Positions 8,644-17,437 of a stretch of 37,215 nucleotides of DNA are shown here, in pieces. The notes under the pieces are model-generated. The model saw only the letters and a program-made list of their open reading frames with translations. It made no database searches and was not told where the DNA came from. Every line of letters starts with the position of its first letter. Position 1 is the stretch's first letter. The stretch is from an uncultured Myxococcales bacterium (GTDB lineage: Bacteria; Myxococcota_A; Bradymonadia; UBA7976; VGTA01). The stretch is taken from assembly GCA_937146725.1 (NCBI GenBank), contig CAKZRU010000107.1, forward strand, positions 1 through 37,215, in the 5' to 3' direction. A program made the position numbers and the translations under genes.

Positions 8644-10545
8644 TTACTCAGGTTTAACTAGACCATGAGTTTGCTGTTGTAACTTTACTCTTAAGCGAAA
8701 ACGCTGTTGACACAGATCTAAGCAGTAAAGAAGTTCATCATCACAGCGATCTTGATAAGCTCGCCATTCTTGATCGACTAAGGGCTGTACACTTAAATCA
8801 GCATATAAGCCGATATGACAGATCGCCGCATCAAGGTATTTTGCATATTTACCTTTTTTAATTTGGCTTAGTTCACCAGTAATCATTTGCATGATCAGAA
8901 GACTAAACTCTGGAGTCCACTCAGCTTCATCTACACAAGTCATAACCAAGACAAGGTAATCAGAGTTGTCATGATCTCTCTTTTGTTGAGCAATACGAGA
9001 AAGAAGCTCGGCTTTGGCAATTTGTGGCGGAAGCGAATCATAAAACAGGTGGCTCACTCCAACTTTACTGTACTTAAGCTCCCCAAGTAAGGCCTGTCCC
9101 CAAAGCTCATAAAGTTCAGAGTTTGATCCTAGTGATCCATCCCCTAGTGATCCATCGTCTGATAATTTATGTCCTATGTGAGTTTGATGAATATATGCTT
9201 GCATGAGTGCACTTAATAAGGCCTCAGCATGGTCATGTTTTCTCATCTCGAATAGCAAGCTCTGAAGATAGTTTCTCAGTACTTCTTCGGTAGGTGCCTT
9301 GTGGGCTAATTCTTGTTCAAGTTGCTCAGTCCACCAACTTAAGGGCACACATCTAATGAATGCTGCTAATAGGTTAATTCTTTGTCCACCCTTAATATGT
9401 TCTTGGCCAAAAGTGTTGATGGCTCCAATGCAATCTCTTACTTCAACAGCACTTAATGCAACTTTGGGTAAAGTAATGGTCAGTAAGGACTCTTGATTGG
9501 TTAGCTCTTGATTGCTCGAATCTTTATTTGGGGCTTTATAATATAGGCCAGCTTCTTTCCACTTTTTGAGCAAGGGAGCTAGGTTTATATAGTTAGCCAA
9601 GCTTTGAGAAAGTCTGGTCAGTAAGGCACTCGTGGGTAACTGAACCAATAGTGAAGCGGCTTGTTGTTTGACGCTTGCACTTCTATCATCAAGACAGCTT
9701 TCCAAAAACTCTTCATCATTTGGGCCTAAGTTGACTTTAAACACAGAGAGTAAACTTTGACGCATTTGGGCTCGTTCTTGGCTAAAGTCATTAACTAGTG
9801 CTTGCCTAGCTAAGTCAGGATTTAAGGACCGCAGTCGCTTGAGATAGATTTTTCGTTCTGCTTCATTCCCATGTTTCCAAAGGACCAACAGTTCTTCCTG
9901 CCTATCATTTAAGTTGATGGCATAATGCTGTTGCCAATGAGGATTTAATTTGATGAGCCATTGCCCTCGCTCACCGACTATATTTATGATGCAGGCTTTA
10001 AGTTGGTCATAACCTGCACTTAGGTCGATACTACTTTCCTTTTTTGTCAGCTTTAAACCCATATTTGAGCTAAGTTCTATACCAAGATTAAGGAGTTTTG
10101 GAATGATAGATGGAGGAATGAGTACTTGAGCCTGTTCGATTACTTTTAGATATTTCAGTAAAAGTACAGGTGTATGTTTCAGACTTTCCAAATCATCTAG
10201 CTTAAGCTGATGTATAACTGATCTCTTCTCTTGAGGGGCTTGCTCATAGTAGTTGATTTGACCCAAGCTTTCTTTTGCTTGAGCTAATACACCAGCCTGT
10301 TCATATAAACTGAGAGCGGAGATAAAGTTTAAGACCTGTTGTTCGGTACTGATCGTTGTATTGAGCTCTTTTGTTGTACTTGTATCTTTCTTGATGCTTG
10401 TATCTGGGCGCTCTTGATCAAAAAGAGTTTTAATCTGTGGATGATTAACAACAGGTCTTGGGGAGCGACTCAAGCCCAATAAACTAAGCTTGGTCAGATC
10501 TTTCCATGATGCTATTTCCGGTATGTTATGCGTTTCAGTTTGCAT
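8644..10545 (-). CDS. DUF5691-like alpha-helical repeat protein
   Basis: About 633 residues from the ATG at 10545; a TTG at 10584 would add 13 residues, but neither start has a clear ribosome-binding site. The opening (SWKDLTKLSLLGLSR) resembles the DUF5691 family I recall from MoxR/SWIM/VWA gene clusters. The remainder is leucine-rich and helical, with stretches such as LDDRSASVKQQAASLLVQLP that look like HEAT-type repeats, so a scaffold role is likely. No catalytic motif, signal peptide or membrane segment is visible. It lies about 75 bp after the SWIM gene and 107 bp before moxR, all on the same strand. Family assignment rests on operon context as much as on sequence. Confidence 0.75.
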   Translation of the reverse strand: MQTETHNIPEIASWKDLTKLSLLGLSRSPRPVVNHPQIKTLFDQERPDTSIKKDTSTTKELNTTISTEQQVLNFISALSLYEQAGVLAQAKESLGQINYYEQAPQEKRSVIHQLKLDDLESLKHTPVLLLKYLKVIEQAQVLIPPSIIPKLLNLGIELSSNMGLKLTKKESSIDLSAGYDQLKACIINIVGERGQWLIKLNPHWQQHYAINLNDRQEELLVLWKHGNEAERKIYLKRLRSLNPDLARQALVNDFSQERAQMRQSLLSVFKVNLGPNDEEFLESCLDDRSASVKQQAASLLVQLPTSALLTRLSQSLANYINLAPLLKKWKEAGLYYKAPNKDSSNQELTNQESLLTITLPKVALSAVEVRDCIGAINTFGQEHIKGGQRINLLAAFIRCVPLSWWTEQLEQELAHKAPTEEVLRNYLQSLLFEMRKHDHAEALLSALMQAYIHQTHIGHKLSDDGSLGDGSLGSNSELYELWGQALLGELKYSKVGVSHLFYDSLPPQIAKAELLSRIAQQKRDHDNSDYLVLVMTCVDEAEWTPEFSLLIMQMITGELSQIKKGKYAKYLDAAICHIGLYADLSVQPLVDQEWRAYQDRCDDELLYCLDLCQQRFRLRVKLQQQTHGLVKPE

Positions 10546-10621
10546 AGTTTTTTTTATCCGATTGGAGAGGGCTAATGAGAACAAACAGCGAGAATAAACA
10601 AGGACATACTGAACCGAGTGT

Positions 10622-12091
10622 TTAGGTAAGCGGATAGATTTCTCCGTTATAAAAAAGACTCAGTAAGGTAAGCTTTTTCTTTTGACTGTCCCACAAGGTT
10701 GCGTAATGAGCCGGCATACCACCTGTGGTGGCAAGGATCTGCCAAACCGCTTCTTTTGATAAACTCACTTGATAATAGGCATTTGTATTTGCTTGGTCAT
10801 AAGCAAAAACTGAATCTTGTGCTTCACATAGCAAAAGGTTTTTTAATAAATATGCTCTTTGGCTTGACCAAGGTTGAGCTGCTAAGTGCTGAGCATGCAT
10901 AAGAAGTAAATCATTAAGACATGTAAAACCACGTAAGTCTTGGTGCTGATGATTTAAGATACAATCTTTATGATGAGCTAAGTCACTGCTTGCCAGTTGT
11001 GCTTGTTGTTCTTTATCGAGAAGCTGATGAGCTTTAATGACAACCCTTTGATTTTGAAAACCATCATAGCTACACAATTCTGCATTAAAGAGTTGGCTGT
11101 AATGAAAATGGTAAGGGTGGGCTTGATTGTAAAAGGCATAGCTTAAATGGAGTTTTAGTTGTCCACTTTCAGCACCATAAAGCCACTGTTTAAGCACAGA
11201 TAATTGTTGCTCTTGTTCTTTTTGAACACCGCAAAGCAGCCAATGATCACTCAGTCCTTCTTTTTGCATAAGCTCATCTTGAGAACTTGAAAAACCAATC
11301 GCTGTTTTGAGATCAGCTAACTCATGGTCGCTTAAGTTATCCCGTTGACGCCATGCTACACAAATCAAATTGAGATAAGCAAGCTCTTGAAGTTGTGCTT
11401 GGGGTGTCTGTGCATCTACTGGGATCAAACGAACTCTTTTGGCCAATGCTGATGCTTGAGCATCAACTAAGCGTGCCCCCACTTGCTCCCAATAGGAGTA
11501 GGGCTCCTTAATAGAGATAAGACCATTCCGCAACAAGTCTTGTAGTCTAAGTTCTAAATCAATTAGACCTTGAGTGACCTTTTGCTTTCTATTCTCTAAG
11601 CGTTTGGCTTTAGCCTTGGCTTTTTTTTGTAAAGCTTCTAACTCTTCAGCACTAAGAGGACTTTGAGATAGATTAGACGAATCATGAGATTCTAAGTTCT
11701 TTGTAGGATCAGCTTCATTTGTTGGTTTACCAGACTTTTTTTGCGCGCGTTCACGACGTTTATTAATCCAACTTTCTACCCATTCGGGCATGCTCTGCTC
11801 AGTGAAAGCAGTAGCTGTGTTGGCATACACTAATCCAAGTCCAATCCCATGTTTACACGGGAATTTTCGACTTGGACAGCTACATTTAAAGGCAGGCCCA
11901 TTAAGGTCTATTTGAGTTCGATAAGCCTTACTTCCACTACCCTTTATCTCCCCCCAAAGTACAGAGCCAAGACCATTTGAATCGCATTTCGATAAACCGA
12001 TCCACTTTGCCACATTCGCTTGCTTATATCCTGCTTTTACCGAAGCAGTATCTGGAGCTTGTTGCTCCACAAAGTCAATCGTCCAAGTCAA
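10622..12091 (-). CDS. SWIM zinc-finger protein, first gene of the MoxR/VWA operon
   Basis: A 489-residue protein. Near the N-terminus is a SWIM zinc finger, Cys70-x-Cys72-x6-Cys79-x-His81 (CSCPSRKFPCKH), a fold that binds nucleic acid or protein. A lysine/arginine-rich coiled-coil-like stretch follows at about 110-190. The C-terminal part is helical without a recognised domain. The start is a TTG; the upstream AGAGGTGA a few bases before it is the best ribosome-binding site nearby and supports this choice. SWIM proteins recur as a component of the MoxR, VWA, DUF5682 and DUF5691 gene neighbourhood, which is the pattern here. Its job in the complex is unknown. Confidence 0.87.
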   Translation of the reverse strand: MTWTIDFVEQQAPDTASVKAGYKQANVAKWIGLSKCDSNGLGSVLWGEIKGSGSKAYRTQIDLNGPAFKCSCPSRKFPCKHGIGLGLVYANTATAFTEQSMPEWVESWINKRRERAQKKSGKPTNEADPTKNLESHDSSNLSQSPLSAEELEALQKKAKAKAKRLENRKQKVTQGLIDLELRLQDLLRNGLISIKEPYSYWEQVGARLVDAQASALAKRVRLIPVDAQTPQAQLQELAYLNLICVAWRQRDNLSDHELADLKTAIGFSSSQDELMQKEGLSDHWLLCGVQKEQEQQLSVLKQWLYGAESGQLKLHLSYAFYNQAHPYHFHYSQLFNAELCSYDGFQNQRVVIKAHQLLDKEQQAQLASSDLAHHKDCILNHQHQDLRGFTCLNDLLLMHAQHLAAQPWSSQRAYLLKNLLLCEAQDSVFAYDQANTNAYYQVSLSKEAVWQILATTGGMPAHYATLWDSQKKKLTLLSLFYNGEIYPLT

Positions 12092-12209
12092 GACTCACCT
12101 CTTTCAATATACCCACTTGTATTAATAACGATTTAACTCAAGTTTATGTGACAAACTCATTATTATTTTGTGTATGAACAGTTGTTTGAACTGTAAGCAA
12201 TCGAATTTA

Positions 12210-12542
12210 TTAGTCAAAGGAACCTATTTCTTCGAAGTTTAAATGATACTTTTTACAAGATGGACAAAAATGCTGTGAGGCGCTCGCGGCATATTCTTGC
12301 CAAGCTATAGTTCGATCACCATTGTCATGCGGAGATACCCTAGAACTACCATAAGCGTAGACTCGTGATGATGAGCATGTAGGACAGCGTTTTTTTCTTT
12401 CACATATATTCACTTCAACAAGTCCACACCTTTTACAATAGTGTGGAAATACCGATTCTGTCAAAAAGGTAAGCATACCGCCACCGATTCTCACACCCTT
12501 TTGGAACCCACAGGGACATTTTGCTTTAACCATAGAGCCCAT
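12210..12542 (-). CDS. Small multi-zinc-ribbon protein, unknown function
   Basis: A 110-residue protein with nine cysteines arranged as metal knuckles: Cys9-x-Cys11, Cys36-x2-Cys39, Cys47, Cys53-x2-Cys56 and Cys93-x2-Cys96. This is enough for two zinc ribbons. There is no signal peptide or membrane helix. The ATG at 12542 has an AAGG motif about 10 bp upstream; a second ATG three codons in is possible. It lies about 120 bp upstream of the SWIM gene on the same strand but with its own intergenic gap on both sides, so it may be a separate unit. I do not recognise the family; a nucleic-acid-binding or adaptor role is only a guess from the zinc ribbons. Confidence 0.75.
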   Translation of the reverse strand: MGSMVKAKCPCGFQKGVRIGGGMLTFLTESVFPHYCKRCGLVEVNICERKKRCPTCSSSRVYAYGSSRVSPHDNGDRTIAWQEYAASASQHFCPSCKKYHLNFEEIGSFD

Positions 12543-12827
12543 AATTAATCTGCCTTTATTTAGATGATAGTAGACTCATTGAGCCAAAAATTATAACTTA
12601 ATTAATCAGTAAAGTCTCTTTATCCATATACTATATCAAACTTAACCTCCCATATACCTAACTGATTTAATTGAAAAAAGCTCATTTTGCTAGGGGCTTG
12701 ATTGGGAGTTTGATTCACAATCTAAAGACGGAATAGCACATGCTGTATTTTCGTCATTACATACGAGAAGGTTTGAATATAAAAATAATATGATTAATCA
12801 TAAGTATTTCATGTTTGTTTTTCTGAT

Positions 12828-13457
12828 TTATTTAAATCTAGGGTCAATAAAAGCATTTCTAATTGCATACCGAGTTAAGCCGGCAATATCATGAATCTTA
12901 AGTTTATCCATCATATTGGCTCGATGATGCTCAACTGTACGTGTGCTAATACTTAAGAATGAACTTATTTCTTTACTTGTGTGCCCCTGAGCAACCAAAG
13001 TGAGCACTTCTTTTTCTCGGGTTGTTAAGCCAAGCTCGGTATTTACTGCCTTAACGCTAGGTGATAGGTATCTTTCACCATCGGCAATTGTACAAATTGC
13101 CGTAAGTAAGTCATTGATACCTGAACCTTTTAAAAGATAGCCCCAAGCGCCAGCTTCCAAGGCTCTTTGGACCCAAATTGCATCATGATGCATACTCAGT
13201 GCCAATGATCGAATACCCAAAGAACTTGCTTTTTGTATCAATTCAATCCCCCCAAGCCCGGGCAAGGCAAGGTCTGTCAAAAGTAGGTCGACTTCAGACT
13301 GTTCAATATATTTAGAAGCACTTAGTCCATCATTTAAGTCTGCAACCACCTTGATTCGTTCTGAGGTAGATAGGAGGGCAACGAGTCCTTGTCTGACAAT
13401 TGTATGGTCTTCAACAACCAAAACTTTTATCAGGTCTGCAGAATCAAATGATGACAT
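12828..13457 (-). CDS. NarL/FixJ-type response regulator, orphan
   Basis: About 209 residues from the ATG at 13457, which has a GGAG site 8-9 bp upstream; an upstream ATG at 13472 lacks one. The receiver domain (about 10-125) has the acidic pair ED near 16-17, phospho-acceptor Asp62 (LLLTDLALPG) and the conserved Lys near 110. The C-terminal LuxR-type helix-turn-helix (about 142-200) includes LTTREKEVLTLVAQG and SISTRTVEHHRANMMDKL. It should be a DNA-binding transcription regulator switched on by phosphorylation. No histidine kinase is encoded nearby, so the partner and regulon cannot be told from here. The 285-bp stretch upstream of the zinc-ribbon gene (12543-12827) holds nothing I can assign. 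Confidence 0.93.
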   Translation of the reverse strand: MSSFDSADLIKVLVVEDHTIVRQGLVALLSTSERIKVVADLNDGLSASKYIEQSEVDLLLTDLALPGLGGIELIQKASSLGIRSLALSMHHDAIWVQRALEAGAWGYLLKGSGINDLLTAICTIADGERYLSPSVKAVNTELGLTTREKEVLTLVAQGHTSKEISSFLSISTRTVEHHRANMMDKLKIHDIAGLTRYAIRNAFIDPRFK

Positions 13458-13626
13458 AATGTAACTCTCCATAAGTCTCGAAAGTAGTATATGATCGCCT
13501 TAGCTAATCAACAAACTCTTGTTTTACTTTTTTATTTTACTTTACTAAGCTTAAAATATAACTCTTGAGATTCAAACTTTAAATAGGTAGAAGCCCTCAT
13601 TTGGCCCATTGAACCAAAGTAGAGAT

Positions 13627-14766
13627 ATGACAGAATCACACAAAGATTACAGTGATCACCTTGATTTCAAAGATCGCGAAACTCTTGAAGAATATTTAGC
13701 AAACTTTACTCAGTTTGTAGATGCTCAAGAGCAATCAGATGGAACTCAACCAATCATTCAAGACCAATGGTTGTGGAGCTATGAGGGGGGAAAGAGTTCC
13801 TTTCATTTGGTCGTGAGTGTTATGATTCATGGGAATGAAATAGGACCCTTAGAAGGTCTTCTGGATGTGATGGATGCCCTAAACTCGGGCAAAATTAAAT
13901 ATGATGGTCGATTAAGTTGCTTCATTGGTAATCCGAAGGCAGCTCGTCTTAATCAACGCTTTTTAGATATTGATTTAAATCGAGTTTTTGATTCCAACTT
14001 GCTGCAGAATGAAATCAATAAACTAGAGAATGTCGATGAGCCGACAAAGATTCCCCATGAGATTCAAAGAGCGCAAAACCTACTGCCAATCCTTGATCAA
14101 GCTGACTTATATATTGATTTTCATCAAACCATTTTAGAAAGCTCGCAGCCATTTTATATTTGTCCTTTTAGTGAGGAAGCTTGGCATTGGGCAAGGATTT
14201 TAGGCGGAGCTAAAGCATGGGTCACCCGACATCCCGCTCAGCTTTCTGGTGGATTAAAATGTGCTGATGAATATGTACGCCAAAAAGGTAAAGCGGCCCT
14301 TGCTCTTGAGTTAGGGAAAGCAGGTTTTTCAGCGAAAGCCCGAGCTGGTGTTTGGAAAAGCTTGAACCGTGCCCTAAGTGCTATTAATCAGCTCAGTCAA
14401 GATTCGCAAGCCTCTCAAAACTTATTGCTTGAGTCATTAGCACAAACCGAGCCTGAATTAGAATTTTACCAAACCTCATTTCGCTGTGAGTTTAAGCAAG
14501 CGGACTTTAAGCTCAAAGCTGGCTTGATCAACTTTCAATCGGTGCAAGAACATGAGCAACTTTCTGAAGAAGATAGTCCTTTGTTACTTGCTCAAGAAGC
14601 AGGCGCTCTCTTATTTCCCAAATATCCTGCTCGTGATGACAATGGTTTAGCAATCGAACCCAAGCCCAAAGAGCTTTATAGAATGGTAAGTCTTCTTAGT
14701 TCACACCCAAAGGAGATATGGCCTGACCTATTTGAGTCAGAAGAGCCCAACAAGAACAAAGGTTAA
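13627..14766 (+). CDS. AstE/AspA-like zinc deacylase (M14 superfamily)
   Basis: About 379 residues from the ATG at 13627; a TTG at 13609 is the longer alternative with no ribosome-binding site. The zinc-binding HxxE is His68/Glu71 in MIHGNEIGP, the substrate-binding region follows as GNPKAARLNQRF and DIDLNRVF, and the third ligand His is in DFHQTI. This is the succinylglutamate desuccinylase / aspartoacylase family, which removes acyl groups from N-acyl amino acids in the cytoplasm. No arginine-succinyltransferase (ast) genes are nearby, so the substrate is uncertain and AstE itself should not be assumed. It stands alone, convergent with the recombinase gene 30 bp downstream. Confidence 0.85.
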   Translation: MTESHKDYSDHLDFKDRETLEEYLANFTQFVDAQEQSDGTQPIIQDQWLWSYEGGKSSFHLVVSVMIHGNEIGPLEGLLDVMDALNSGKIKYDGRLSCFIGNPKAARLNQRFLDIDLNRVFDSNLLQNEINKLENVDEPTKIPHEIQRAQNLLPILDQADLYIDFHQTILESSQPFYICPFSEEAWHWARILGGAKAWVTRHPAQLSGGLKCADEYVRQKGKAALALELGKAGFSAKARAGVWKSLNRALSAINQLSQDSQASQNLLLESLAQTEPELEFYQTSFRCEFKQADFKLKAGLINFQSVQEHEQLSEEDSPLLLAQEAGALLFPKYPARDDNGLAIEPKPKELYRMVSLLSSHPKEIWPDLFESEEPNKNKG

Positions 14767-14795
14767 GATTTTTAGCTTAGCTCAAACTGAAATCA

Positions 14796-16136
14796 TTATA
14801 ATCCCATTTTTTCAAGAGGGTGATTTCGGAATAGATCACCTTCACGAATATAGCGACGAACTGTGTCTACTCGCTTGTGGCCTGTCTGTCTCATGATGAC
14901 ATGTTCTTCGGCCCCTTCGGCCGCAGCACTTGTTACATAGCCGGCACGTAAGCTGTGTCCTGAAAAGCTTTTGACCTTAATCTTAATTTGTCGCTCTGGA
15001 ATGCCTTGGCTTCTTAATGACTCAGCCAAGGCGTCTTTGAGCAAGGTGGCAACCGCATGCCCTGTTAAACGGCGTGGACGAATTTGCCCATGTCGATTAA
15101 TCGGTCTAAAAATAGGTCCACTTTGAATACCACTCGCCTGAAGCCATCTTTGTATCGCTCGCACACAGCAGGTTTTAGGGTTTTGACCAAAAGGAACAGA
15201 TTTAACCATACCGGCACCTTCTTGGTCTGTCTTAGATCGGCGTAAATTAATTTTTAGACCTTCCGGTACAAATTCCAAATCTCCATGATTTAAACTAACT
15301 AGCTCAGACCGACGAAAAGCCCCACTAAAACCTAGCGCTAATAAGGCAATATCTCTTAATCCTCTTAAAGTATGAGGACGAGTAAAAATAATTAAGCGTA
15401 AGTCATCAACTCTGACGGGAGCCTTACCTTCAGCAGCGGTTCCTTTTGCTCGCCTAATACCAGCCCACACACTACGAATGGCGACATGGGCAGCATTAAA
15501 TTCTAGCTCATGCATTTTATGGATTTGACTTATCGCCGTTAAGCGTCGACGCAAACTTGAGATCTTTAGAGTGCTTGATTTTTCGGTTAGGTATAGTGCA
15601 ATGCATTGAGGTGTGGCTGGCAAAGGATGCAAATTATGCTTTTGGCACCATAAGGCAAAATCATTCCAATCGGATTGATAAGCTTTTTTAGTTTGAGGTG
15701 ATTTAGCTTGTTCAGCAAAGGCCTGAGCACTAGAATAAAGCTCTTCAATTTTGGTTGGTGGAGCCTGAGGTAATTGATCACTTTCCGATGATGATTTGGC
15801 GTTTGCCCCCTTGAGTTTTGCTGTAGTTGTTGAACGAGTGGAAGGCTTGGATTTATGACTTCGAGCTTCTGTGTTATCATACTGATCTATCGGTTCAGGC
15901 TTGATAATAATCTGAGCTGAACCATCTGATAGTGATGGTGAATTCAAAGCTAAAGCAGTTGAAGTTTGTAATGATTTTTCTAGGTCTGTTTCTTGATCAA
16001 GAATGAGTTCACCAGTTTCAGCATCTATATCAAATGAAGTGATTTCTACGCCTACATCTTGTTCTGTCGCTGACTCAGATCGGCGACTGAGTATCACTAA
16101 ATCCTTAGCTGATTTTTTAAGACTCTTAGGACTCAT
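14796..16136 (-). CDS. Tyrosine recombinase / phage-type integrase with long disordered N-terminus
   Basis: About 446 residues from the ATG at 16136 (AAAGG about 11 bp upstream; a TTG nine codons earlier is possible). The catalytic set is complete: Arg275 (FRRSEL), Lys302 (RRSKTD), His394 and Arg397 (HSLR), His420 (TGHKR) and Tyr429 (RRYI). A SAM-like core-binding domain covers about 135-245 (AYQSDWNDFALWCQKHNLHPLP). The first 130 residues are acidic/Ser/Thr-rich low complexity, unlike standard XerC or XerD. It is solitary: no excisionase, tRNA gene, att repeats or phage genes are visible. It may be a chromosomal or plasmid-type integrase or a relic of a mobile element. Confidence 0.9.
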   Translation of the reverse strand: MSPKSLKKSAKDLVILSRRSESATEQDVGVEITSFDIDAETGELILDQETDLEKSLQTSTALALNSPSLSDGSAQIIIKPEPIDQYDNTEARSHKSKPSTRSTTTAKLKGANAKSSSESDQLPQAPPTKIEELYSSAQAFAEQAKSPQTKKAYQSDWNDFALWCQKHNLHPLPATPQCIALYLTEKSSTLKISSLRRRLTAISQIHKMHELEFNAAHVAIRSVWAGIRRAKGTAAEGKAPVRVDDLRLIIFTRPHTLRGLRDIALLALGFSGAFRRSELVSLNHGDLEFVPEGLKINLRRSKTDQEGAGMVKSVPFGQNPKTCCVRAIQRWLQASGIQSGPIFRPINRHGQIRPRRLTGHAVATLLKDALAESLRSQGIPERQIKIKVKSFSGHSLRAGYVTSAAAEGAEEHVIMRQTGHKRVDTVRRYIREGDLFRNHPLEKMGL

Positions 16137-16320
16137 TTTACTATTTACCTTTTTACTGATCAAAAAAGCAGTCTTAATATCTAAATTATAACTAAATCTA
16201 TCTTATACTTATATTAAGTTGATAGCATCAGTTGTTCCTTTAATTAGCATCTAATTATATGAATATAGCATATGTAGCAGGAGAAATCAAACTATTTGCC
16301 TAACATTCGATAAGGAAGCA

Positions 16321-17322
16321 TTACTGAATGTTAGAAATCTTACAAATTAAATCGTTTTTCATCCAATCTTGTATCAACTCTAGTATATCGCTCTGATCTA
16401 AATCATAACCAAGCATGAACTGTTCAAGCTCAAAAAATGTTGGGGTGTTTCTTACAAAGTTAAGGACTTCGGCTAGATGTTCTGGAAGGGCTTCAATTGA
16501 ACAATCTTGGTCTTCAGTCTGTGAAAAACGCTTGCCACTTTGAATGTGATTTATCTTTTTTTGAATCATGATTGAGCATGATGACCCAAGCTCAATCGGT
16601 AGGTCTTGCAGCTGAATTTTTGAAAGAAGTAAGGCGCTTCTCCCTTTTGCCTTACTCAGTTTAATCGCCTCTTGGTTCAGTAAAATAAAGGACTCACTTA
16701 GGCCAACATATCCTTCGGTCAACCATACTGATTGATCCAAACCAAGCAGCTGGTTTGGGTTGATCATGGCTCTTTTTTGCTCAATGTTTAGTCCGATTTT
16801 AGCCACCTTTCGACGGGCCTTAATCAGCTCCATTTCCAAACTGCTGAGAGCAAGAAAAATTGATTGTTCTTTACTTAACTCTTTAGGCAAACTTAAAGCA
16901 ATCACATTACTGCTTAGCCAAGAAAGTAAAGCATCTACAATATGTTGGCCCTCTTTGATACAGTATAGAAACTCATCGCTTTGAAAGAATTTTACTAAAA
17001 AAGACAAAGGGTCGCTTGTGTTTGTATAATTTTGCTTCATTTTATAAAATAATGAGCTAAAAGCTAATGCACTTACCGGACAATGAAACAAGGCGCCTTC
17101 AATGGTTCGATATGGGCGCTCGTGATCAATAGACCATCGACGCTCATCAATATTTTGTAGCCAACTCAGCTCTTTTGTAGATAGATTTTGTCCTAAAACT
17201 GAATTTTTAATATCTTTGATCAGTTTCTTAGCTTGTATAGGTCGATGTATAAGATACATCAATATCTTTTGTATTAGCTGATGATTAAAGCTGTCTTTAT
17301 GTTCAGTACTTGTGCTTAACAT
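16321..17322 (-). CDS. Hypothetical protein, helical, unknown function
   Basis: About 333 residues from the ATG at 17322 (GGAA about 10 bp upstream; a TTG at 17337 is in frame). I do not recognise it. It has no signal peptide or clear membrane segment and is predicted mostly helical by eye. A central stretch ALSSLEMELIKARRKVAKIG looks amphipathic, and the C-terminus (FFELEQFMLGYDLDQSDILE and after) resembles a small winged-helix or adaptor domain. It lies between the recombinase and the lipoprotein on the same strand, with gaps of about 100-180 bp either side, so co-transcription is uncertain. Its own codon use looks like its neighbours'. Confidence 0.65.
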   Translation of the reverse strand: MLSTSTEHKDSFNHQLIQKILMYLIHRPIQAKKLIKDIKNSVLGQNLSTKELSWLQNIDERRWSIDHERPYRTIEGALFHCPVSALAFSSLFYKMKQNYTNTSDPLSFLVKFFQSDEFLYCIKEGQHIVDALLSWLSSNVIALSLPKELSKEQSIFLALSSLEMELIKARRKVAKIGLNIEQKRAMINPNQLLGLDQSVWLTEGYVGLSESFILLNQEAIKLSKAKGRSALLLSKIQLQDLPIELGSSCSIMIQKKINHIQSGKRFSQTEDQDCSIEALPEHLAEVLNFVRNTPTFFELEQFMLGYDLDQSDILELIQDWMKNDLICKISNIQ

Positions 17323-17437
17323 TGAAAAGTATTCCAACAGATTAAAAAGGGTATAAAGATGAAAGCATCAATAACAAATCGCTATGATCTTGGCTAAGTT
17401 TTTTGAACGCGCTGTGAGCTAAAATCTATAACAGTAT

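Noticed and set aside
12543..12827. A 21-codon frame on the minus strand and possible small RNA
   Set aside because: It has no ribosome-binding site, no hairpin and no conserved-looking product.
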